Shown piece after piece: positions 14,809-19,931 of a stretch of DNA of 21,500 nt. The notes beneath the pieces were generated by a model, which had not been told where the DNA came from, did not search any database, and saw nothing but the letters and a program-made list of their open reading frames with translations. This DNA is from Chloroflexota bacterium (GTDB lineage Bacteria; Chloroflexota; UBA4733): contig JAMCTA010000089.1 of NCBI GenBank assembly GCA_023381895.1, positions 1 through 21,500 on the forward strand, in the 5' to 3' direction. Position numbers and translations under genes: made by a program. Every line of letters begins with the position of its first letter. Within the stretch, counting starts at the first letter, position 1.

Positions 14809-15912
14809 CTAGAGCGGTGGCAAAGGGTGCGGCCGCACCAGCGCGCCGCCCTGCTCGTACGATTCCATCGCCGCCCAAGTGTACTCGAGAGCGGCCAGCG
14901 CATCGCGCCCTGACGCTCGCAGCCGGTGGAGCGGCACACCACCCGTCACATCCTCGAGAAAGGCGTGGATACGCCGGGGAAAGGTCTGGCTGAAGTCAGA
15001 TGTACCCGATTCCGTAACGGTCGCGCCAGCTGCACCCGGATCACGCGGCAGAGGCCGCCCCGGCCCGCCAGATTCTGGCGCCTTCCAGAATGTCACCCGC
15101 TCGATGCAGTTCTCGATGCAGAATGTGCCCTTGGTGCCTGCGACTTCTACGCTCCACCAGCCGCCAAGACCATAGGACGCATCGCCCCGCTGGCTCAGTA
15201 GATAGCCGGTGCAGTCGTTGGCGAAGCGAACGTGGATGCTCGCGATCGAAAGCATCACATCGCCCGTCCGGCGGCGGTAGCCCGGACGGGCGAGGAAGGC
15301 CTGCACGTGCGTCACGTCGCCGCAGAAGTAACGCATCACGCTGAGGGGGTGAGACAGAAACGCCTTGAGGTGAAAGTAGGGGAAACCACGCGTGTTCGCC
15401 GCCGTGCTCGGCCGGTACTGTTCCGGTTCAGCGCCTTGAAAGCCCATCTTCGTCAGGCAATAGACGAGCTCACCCATCTCACCGCGGTCGAGGTAGCCTT
15501 TCGCCACCTCAGCAGGCGGTGTGAAGTAGTGGTTGAGGTTGCAGCCTAGATAGCGGCGGCGTGCTGCTGCCGTAGCGACCATCTCACGCGCTTGCTGCAC
15601 CTCGCTGGAGAGGGGCTTCTCGACGAGCACGTGCTTGTTGGCCAGCAGGGCCTCCATCGCTGGTTCGTAGTGCCAGCTCCCATTCTCGTCGCCACCTGTG
15701 CACACGTCGACGATGTCGAGGTCCGGATGGTCATCGAGCATATCCTGCAAGTGGTAGTAGGCACGCACCCCATGGGTCGCCGCCGCACTATCTGCCCGTT
15801 CCTTGACGATGTCGCACACGCCCACCAGTTCTGCGAGCCCATCTTTCTTATGGGCGGCAGCGTGCTGGTTGCCGATGCCACGCATCCCCACGACTCCCAC
15901 TTTCAGTGCCAT
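14809..15912 (-). CDS. Gfo/Idh/MocA-family oxidoreductase
   Basis: 367 residues. The Rossmann domain begins at once: ALKVGVVGMRGIGNQHAAAH (glycine-rich NAD(P) loop, residues 7-14), followed by ADSAAATHGVRAYYHLQDML, DIVDVCTGGDENGSWH and VLVEKPLSSEV (Glu98-Lys99-Pro100), the family hallmark. The C-terminal alpha/beta domain includes GDVTHVQAFLA, VRFANDCTGYLLSQRG, EVAGTKGTFCIEN and AALEYTWAAMESYEQG. Such enzymes oxidise or reduce sugars, inositols or sugar derivatives. The substrate is not readable. ATG 15912 has AGGAG about eleven bases upstream. It may serve catabolism of sugars released by the nearby glycosidases, but it is not in the galactosidase operon. Confidence 0.92.
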   Translation of the reverse strand: MALKVGVVGMRGIGNQHAAAHKKDGLAELVGVCDIVKERADSAAATHGVRAYYHLQDMLDDHPDLDIVDVCTGGDENGSWHYEPAMEALLANKHVLVEKPLSSEVQQAREMVATAAARRRYLGCNLNHYFTPPAEVAKGYLDRGEMGELVYCLTKMGFQGAEPEQYRPSTAANTRGFPYFHLKAFLSHPLSVMRYFCGDVTHVQAFLARPGYRRRTGDVMLSIASIHVRFANDCTGYLLSQRGDASYGLGGWWSVEVAGTKGTFCIENCIERVTFWKAPESGGPGRPLPRDPGAAGATVTESGTSDFSQTFPRRIHAFLEDVTGGVPLHRLRASGRDALAALEYTWAAMESYEQGGALVRPHPLPPL

Positions 15913-16007
15913 CGCCGTCTCGCTCCTCTTCTCCTACCGTGCATACCGTCACGGAGAACCGCTCGTGCAGTGCGATCGGCCGGACTTCAATCCGAGCTCT
16001 GCACGCC

Positions 16008-16032
16008 GCCGGCCAGGGCCGGCTAATGTCAA
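16008..16032 (-). promoter_or_regulatory. TTGACA box next to a 7-bp palindrome upstream of the Gfo/Idh/MocA gene
   Basis: On the minus strand a consensus TTGACA (16032-16027) is followed by GCCGGCC-CT-GGCCGGC (16023-16008), a perfect palindrome that would fill the spacer of a promoter. No convincing -10 hexamer follows at 16-18 bases, so promoter activity would need an activator or the resemblance is chance. The oxidoreductase ATG is 96 bases farther on. Confidence 0.25.
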
Positions 16033-16057
16033 GCCGCGCGCACTAGTGACTAGGTGA

Positions 16058-16510
16058 AAAGGTAGCAACCACCACGCGCGAGCACAAGCCCTGCTGGATC
16101 GCGCTGACGATCTGCTCCGCCTCATCGGCCAGCCGGCAGATGCCACCACCGTGCAGCAGCTGCTGAAGGTAATCAACCGGCCTATCTTCCGGCGGCTGGC
16201 TCAGGCTGCCGAGCTCACCGCTCCTGACAGTTGGGGGGAGGCCTCCTACGCGCTGCTCCAGGGGAGCCCTGCGCACCCGCTTGGAGCACTTGAGGACCGG
16301 ACGGTGATGTGCTGTGCACGATATCTTCACCGACGCTCAGGGAACGTCCACCCAGGACCACAGCTTAGTCTGGTCCAGCTCCGCGTGGGCCTAGTCCATC
16401 ACCTGGTTGAGAGAGGTACCAGAGCTGGCGCGCTGTTCGCTGTCATCGGGGCTGCTCCCACGGCTGTCCCCGCTCTCCCGACGGGCTCTGCTCGCCGTCT
16501 GCCGCTTTGA
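16058..16510 (+). pseudogene. Open frame with protein-like N-terminal text, probably a gene relic
   Basis: The frame is open from just after a TGA at 16055 but has no ATG; the first usable start is GTG 16151. Its first half reads like a helical protein (QALLDRADDLLRLIGQPADA, TVQQLLKVINRPIFRRLAQA, SWGEASYALLQG), while the part after ~16320 is low-quality Pro/Ala/Arg text. I do not recognise a family. The loss of a start and the decay of the 3' half suggest a relic rather than a working gene; chance openness in GC-rich DNA is the alternative. Confidence 0.25.
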
Positions 16511-16608
16511 GGCTGCGGTAGAGCGTCACTCTGGACACCCCCCAGAGCGTGGCAGATGGTCTGTGCCGCGAGGAGGGCGGTAAGTGATCCGCTGCCACCC
16601 CTGAGGTC
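16443..16608 (-). pseudogene. Frameshifted recombinase/resolvase-type helix-turn-helix remnant
   Basis: Reading the minus strand, one frame gives LTALLAAQTICHALG and, after a one-base shift in a run of G (16539-16542), the next frame gives VSRVTLYRSLKAADG and continues to a TGA at 16443. The joined text A-x-x-I-x-x-A-L-G-V-S-R-x-T-L-Y-R-x-L is the C-terminal helix-turn-helix of Tn3-type resolvases and related serine recombinases. The catalytic serine domain is not present upstream, where the cytochrome c gene ends at 16618. It is a short relic. Confidence 0.45.
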
Positions 16609-16617
16609 GGCCCTGGC

Positions 16618-16998
16618 CTATTTCAGTGTGGAAAGCCAGGCGGTGATGTTGGTGCGCTGCTGCGTGGTCAGGTCGTTCTGGGGCATGTCGGCCGAGCCCC
16701 GGAGCGGTGTGGCGTAGGGAGCCGGGCGCTGTCGCGGATCGACAAGCTGCGTGTAGATCTGATCGGCGGTCAACTGCGAGCCGACGTGATCCAGATTCGG
16801 ACAGCTCTTGTCCTTGGCGGAACTGCCGGGGACGGCATGGCAGCCGACGCAGCCAGCGGTCCCCGACAGGACCAGTTCTCTGCCGCTGGCGGCATTCCCG
16901 TTGCCGGGGTACGTCAAGGTCGCACCGCCGCCACAGGTCGCCAGACCAACTGTCATCAGGGTGGCCAGCGCTACGCTGGCCAGCACTCTTCGGATCAT
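16618..16998 (-). CDS. Lipoprotein c-type cytochrome
   Basis: 126 residues from ATG 16998, with AAGGAGG upstream; the frame extends further upstream but overlaps the preceding gene. The N-terminus MIRRVLASVALATLMTVGLA followed by Thr-Cys gives a type II signal peptide with a lipobox ending at Cys22, so the mature protein should be lipid-anchored on the outer face of the cytoplasmic membrane. The single haem motif is CVGCH (residues 50-54). The likely sixth ligand is Met105 in ADMPQNDLT, and TTQQRTNITAWLSTLK is the usual C-terminal helix of class I cytochromes c. Two extra cysteines (22 and 66) are visible. The start overlaps the stop of the upstream membrane protein by four bases (ATGA), so the two are co-translated and probably exchange electrons. 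Confidence 0.92.
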   Translation of the reverse strand: MIRRVLASVALATLMTVGLATCGGGATLTYPGNGNAASGRELVLSGTAGCVGCHAVPGSSAKDKSCPNLDHVGSQLTADQIYTQLVDPRQRPAPYATPLRGSADMPQNDLTTQQRTNITAWLSTLK

Positions 16999-18524
16999 TG
17001 GAAAACCTCCTTGACTTCTCGTCCCGCAACGTCCGGGCGGTTGCCGGCGTCTTCCATTCCAGGGTGCGGCAGAGGTTCTGCACGGTGTGGCTCCTGGGCA
17101 GAGTTGGGTTGGGACGGAGGGATGAAGACTCCGCGCCAGAGGATCGCCAGCAGCGCGGCGCCAACGACGACGAGGCCGACCGCCGTCACGACGTATCCCG
17201 GTCCGTACAACGTTGGATTCAGGAAGACCCAGATGAGGCCACCGAGAAACACCACGGTGGTGCCGGCAGCGGTCGCGCCACCGATCCACGAAGCAGATCC
17301 GCGATCCACCAGACGCAGCCGCTCGATCGCGAGCATGACGACCACGATAGTCGGGAGCAGGAACAGTCCGACATCCTGGTGAAACCAGGTGAAGACGGCA
17401 TCCTTGGCTGCGCCCGGTGCTTTGCTGCTTCCTGCGCCGAAGTAAGCTTCATTCATCTCGATCGCGTACCCGGCTACGACGACGGTGACGAAGCTCAGCA
17501 CCCACGACCAGACGGCGGCGAAGCGAATCGGACGAAAGAGCGACACCACGCTGGGACCCAAGCGTCCCAGCGCAAGGCCAGCAATGACGACGGCCCCACC
17601 TCCCATGACCAGGATCCCGGTCACGATGTCGTCACCGGCGATGCCGTTCACGCCTTTCGGGCCGGATATGAAGAGCGTCGGCGGACCCCAGGTCGTCAGC
17701 CCCATGACGACGTACATGACCGTCATCAGCGCCGTGCCAACCGCGATCAGCGAGAGGCCGACCTTAGAGACCCGGCGCGCAGCTCCGGCAAAATCGGGAT
17801 AGCCGAACTGCTGGGCGACCAGCGCGATCGCGAGCGCCATCGCACCCACGGCCATCTCGTGGGAGTGCGAGCCAACCAGGGCTGCGGTGAAGTCCTTCTG
17901 TTTGTCGAAGCCCACCGCCTGCGCGTAGCCAGCAATGACGGCGGGAAACTTCCAACCGAACTCATAGATCCAGCCGGCGAGGTGACCCATCAGGGCGGCG
18001 CCAAACATCGCGATGACCGCGAGCCCACTCGCCAGAAACGGGAGAGTCCGAGCCTCCGACGATTCTCGCCACTGCCCAATCAGGCCGACTAACAGCACGA
18101 CCAGGATCTCATCCAACGCAAAGAACCCGATGATCTGCGTCCACATCGGTACCTCAGACCCCGGAATCGTGCGGTCCCAAATGCCACCCACGGCGGCGAA
18201 AATCGTGGCAATCAGAACACCGACCACCACCCAGATTCTCGTGTGCCGTGAGTGAATGCAGAGAATCTGACAGGTGAGCAGCGCCATCAGTCCAACCATG
18301 CCGATCAGCAGCCCGTGCATGTACATGACGTGCGCGTAATTTGGCTCCGCAGACGCGCTAGGCTCGCTCTGGAACGGATTCGAGATGAAAATGCTCCCGA
18401 CTGCGAAAAGAACCAACCAGCCGATGACAAATAAGATCAGACGTCGGGGCGTGAGCCAGGGGAGTGCCTCGATCTCCGCGGCTTCCTCGCCAGGCACGTC
18501 CGGTTGCACCAGGGTTGAGTTCAT
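16995..18524 (-). CDS. 12-helix membrane protein with conserved-looking histidines, possible haem protein
   Basis: 509 residues from ATG 18524, whose A is shared with the stop of a 47-residue ORF (TGATG); a GTG three bases earlier is an alternative. About 12 hydrophobic segments are seen (near 28-48, 65-89, 96-115, 127-150, 162-183, 215-239, 254-278, 297-321, 334-355, 380-401, 413-435, 443-464). Histidines in or at the edge of helices: H65 and H70 (YAHVMYMHGLLIGMVGL), H181 (ALMGHLAGW), H220 and H222 (VGSHSHEMAVGAMALA), H382 (WFHQDVGLFLLP). Twelve helices with a helix-2 His recalls haem-copper oxidase subunit I, but HPEVY-type and HH CuB motifs are not visible. Coupling to a lipoprotein cytochrome c argues for electron transfer. 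I cannot assign a family; a quinol- or NO-linked reductase is one speculation. Confidence 0.8.
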   Translation of the reverse strand: MNSTLVQPDVPGEEAAEIEALPWLTPRRLILFVIGWLVLFAVGSIFISNPFQSEPSASAEPNYAHVMYMHGLLIGMVGLMALLTCQILCIHSRHTRIWVVVGVLIATIFAAVGGIWDRTIPGSEVPMWTQIIGFFALDEILVVLLVGLIGQWRESSEARTLPFLASGLAVIAMFGAALMGHLAGWIYEFGWKFPAVIAGYAQAVGFDKQKDFTAALVGSHSHEMAVGAMALAIALVAQQFGYPDFAGAARRVSKVGLSLIAVGTALMTVMYVVMGLTTWGPPTLFISGPKGVNGIAGDDIVTGILVMGGGAVVIAGLALGRLGPSVVSLFRPIRFAAVWSWVLSFVTVVVAGYAIEMNEAYFGAGSSKAPGAAKDAVFTWFHQDVGLFLLPTIVVVMLAIERLRLVDRGSASWIGGATAAGTTVVFLGGLIWVFLNPTLYGPGYVVTAVGLVVVGAALLAILWRGVFIPPSQPNSAQEPHRAEPLPHPGMEDAGNRPDVAGREVKEVFQ

Positions 18525-18667
18525 CACGGCAAATCTCCCTTCAAGCTAACACGGATTCGAGACGAAGGCACCCCGAGCGGGAGGACAATCGTCGCCCCGC
18601 CGAGAACCACCTCAGTCAAGCATCGCCGGCGGTTCGTTCGCCCGGGTCCGCGGGTTGGTAATTCCAT
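18524..18667 (-). CDS. 47-residue single-helix peptide heading the cytochrome operon
   Basis: ATG 18667 is preceded by GAGAGGAGG about 11 bases upstream, and the TGA at 18526-18524 overlaps the next gene's ATG by one base. The product has an Arg-rich start (TRGPGRTNRRRCLTE), one hydrophobic segment (VVLGGATIVLPLGV) and a short tail (PSSRIRVSLKGDLP). The RRRCL element before a hydrophobic run recalls a twin-arginine signal, so it may be either a small structural subunit, as oxidases often have, or the left-over leader of an exported redox protein. No database family is recognised. The tight spacing at both ends is the main evidence that it is translated. Confidence 0.5.
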   Translation of the reverse strand: MELPTRGPGRTNRRRCLTEVVLGGATIVLPLGVPSSRIRVSLKGDLP

Positions 18668-18715
18668 AGTTCCGCTCGCCTCCTCTCTCGTCCCGTCCAC
18701 GTTTCTTCGCCTTCG

Positions 18716-18994
18716 TCAACATTTGCTCCACGGGCTATCGTTGCCGCACTGCCCAGTGGTCAACTGGCACCCAGCTTCACGGTCATCGCTGCTTTCCGGG
18801 CTCCGCCTGTCAGGGTGACCTGCCGTGACACGACTGTACGATAGCGTGGAGTCTCTATAGGTGTCTTCAGCATTCTTGCTGATTTCGCTAGGCATTTCTG
18901 CGTAGGTGCCGGGAATAGCGCTAGCTCCCAGCGCCATTCCCACCACTGCAGAGAGCCCCCGCCGCTCTACTCGCACCGCTCGGTAGCGCAACAT
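18716..18994 (-). CDS. Doubtful 92-residue ORF upstream of the cytochrome operon
   Basis: ATG 18994 opens 92 codons, ending 48 bases before the 47-residue ORF on the same strand. The N-terminal part (LSAVVGMALGASAIPGTYA) could pass for a signal peptide, but the rest (YSRVTAGHPDRRSPESSDDR) is unstructured and no ribosome site precedes the start. The codon third positions are mixed. It is more likely leader sequence than a gene; recorded because it fills most of a 540-base spacer. Confidence 0.15.
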   Translation of the reverse strand: MLRYRAVRVERRGLSAVVGMALGASAIPGTYAEMPSEISKNAEDTYRDSTLSYSRVTAGHPDRRSPESSDDREAGCQLTTGQCGNDSPWSKC

Positions 18995-19006
18995 GACCAG
19001 CAGGAC

Positions 19007-19020
19007 CTGATCACTATCAG
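19007..19020. promoter_or_regulatory. FNR/CRP-like palindrome CTGAT-N4-ATCAG
   Basis: A perfect 14-bp inverted repeat, CTGAT CACT ATCAG, differs from the FNR consensus TTGAT-N4-ATCAA only at the outermost base of each half. It lies in the spacer between the cytochrome operon (minus, first start 18667) and the response regulator (plus, start 19212), a sensible position for a redox-responsive CRP/FNR-family regulator. It is far (about 340 bases) from the operon start, so it may serve the regulator gene or a distal promoter. Confidence 0.45.
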
Positions 19021-19045
19021 CGACACATCAGTAGTCTCTCCCAGG

Positions 19046-19057
19046 TACCGCGCGGTA
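19046..19057. promoter_or_regulatory. 12-bp perfect palindrome upstream of the response regulator
   Basis: TACCGCGCGGTA is its own reverse complement, and a further TACCG copy follows at 19061-19065. It lies 155 bases before the response-regulator start. NarL-type regulators bind short TAC-beginning heptamers, so this may be an autoregulatory site; that is an inference from the neighbouring gene class. Confidence 0.35.
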
Positions 19058-19072
19058 AGATACCGTCGTAGG

Positions 19073-19086
19073 CGCGGAACCCCGCG
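19073..19086. other. Short hairpin CGCGG-AACC-CCGCG
   Basis: A five-base inverted repeat with a four-base loop directly after the TACCG repeats. It may be part of the same control region or chance in GC-rich DNA. Confidence 0.2.
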
Positions 19087-19211
19087 TACCCACGACGCAG
19101 GATCTCCAGGCGAGACTCCTCGCTGAACGCTGGTATTGACGAGAGCCGCCCTCTGTCGCCACTCGTCAGTTGACCAACACCCTGCCAGGCTTAGAGAGGG
19201 GAGGTGGGCAG

Positions 19212-19877
19212 GTGCCGCAACCTGTTCGATTATTGGTCGTCGACGATCACCCGCTGTTCCGGGCCGGCGTCAGGGAACGCCTGGCTGGGTTCGCCAGCAG
19301 CATCAAAGTGGTAGGCGAGGCGGCGAATGGGCAGGAAGCAGTCGAGCTTGCCGCTCGCCTGAGACCAGACCTCGTCCTGATGGACATCGCTATGCCGGGC
19401 ATGAACGGCATCGAAGCCACGCGACGCATCAAGCAGCATCAGTCTGACGTAGCAGTTCTCGTCCTCACTGTGTATGATGACGACCAGTACGTCTTCGCGC
19501 TCTTGGACGCTGGGGCGGCCGGCTACTTGCTCAAGACCGTGGAGGCCAAGGAACTCGCGGTAGCCATCCTGCGGGTGCAGGAGGGGGAGCCTGTGCTCAG
19601 TCCGGCGGTTGCGAGAAAGGTGCTTGACCGCTTTGCTCGTCGTGTACCGTCTGATGAGCGAACGATCACTTCCAGACCGCTCTCCGAGCGAGAGGAGCAG
19701 GTGCTACAACTGACAACCACCGGCGCCAGCAACAAGGAAATTGCGTGCCAGCTCGGGCTCAGCGTGCGGACCGTGCAGGCCCACATGAGCCACATCTTCG
19801 GCAAGTTGGGAGTTGCTTCACGCACCGAGGCGGTGATCTACGGCCTGCGGCATGGCTGGCTACACATTGAGGACTAA
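19212..19877 (+). CDS. NarL/LuxR-type response regulator
   Basis: 221 residues from GTG 19212, which follows GGGGAGG; an in-frame TTG at 19170 lacks a site. The receiver domain has the acidic pair Asp11-Asp12 (LLVVDDHPLFRAG), the phosphorylation site Asp58 (LVLMDIAMPGMNG), Thr86 and Lys108 (GYLLKTV). The C-terminal LuxR-type DNA-binding domain spans ~156-220: LSEREEQVLQLTTTGASNKE, then the recognition region LGLSVRTVQAHMSHIFGKLG. All key residues are present. It is followed after 54 bases by a histidine kinase of the matching HisKA_3 class, so the two form a NarX/NarL- or DevS/DevR-like pair. The gene is divergent from the cytochrome operon and the spacer holds palindromes, making that operon a candidate target. 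Confidence 0.95.
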   Translation: MPQPVRLLVVDDHPLFRAGVRERLAGFASSIKVVGEAANGQEAVELAARLRPDLVLMDIAMPGMNGIEATRRIKQHQSDVAVLVLTVYDDDQYVFALLDAGAAGYLLKTVEAKELAVAILRVQEGEPVLSPAVARKVLDRFARRVPSDERTITSRPLSEREEQVLQLTTTGASNKEIACQLGLSVRTVQAHMSHIFGKLGVASRTEAVIYGLRHGWLHIED

Positions 19878-19931
19878 CGCTAGGCCAATGCACGCTTGCG
19901 TTATTCGCCCGCACCCAAAGGAGCATTGGCG

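Larger units (their letters stand above)
15913..16617. other. 700-base stretch without an intact gene; relics and a possible promoter
   Basis: No frame here looks like a complete gene. I see a TTGACA with an adjacent palindrome near 16008-16032 (entered separately), a plus-strand open frame at 16058-16510 with some protein-like text, and a frameshifted recombinase-type helix-turn-helix on the minus strand near 16443-16608. The stretch lies between the Gfo/Idh/MocA gene and the cytochrome operon and looks like a decayed mobile-element site. Confidence 0.5.

Noticed and set aside
16707..18092. 461-codon plus-strand frame opposite the cytochrome operon
   Set aside because: It is rich in Arg, Asp and His without motifs, whereas the minus strand has a haem motif and 12 clear hydrophobic helices.
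18541..18580. tRNA-like T-arm text (TCTCGAATCC on the minus strand)
   Set aside because: No acceptor stem, D-arm or anticodon arm can be folded around it, and it lies inside the 47-residue ORF.
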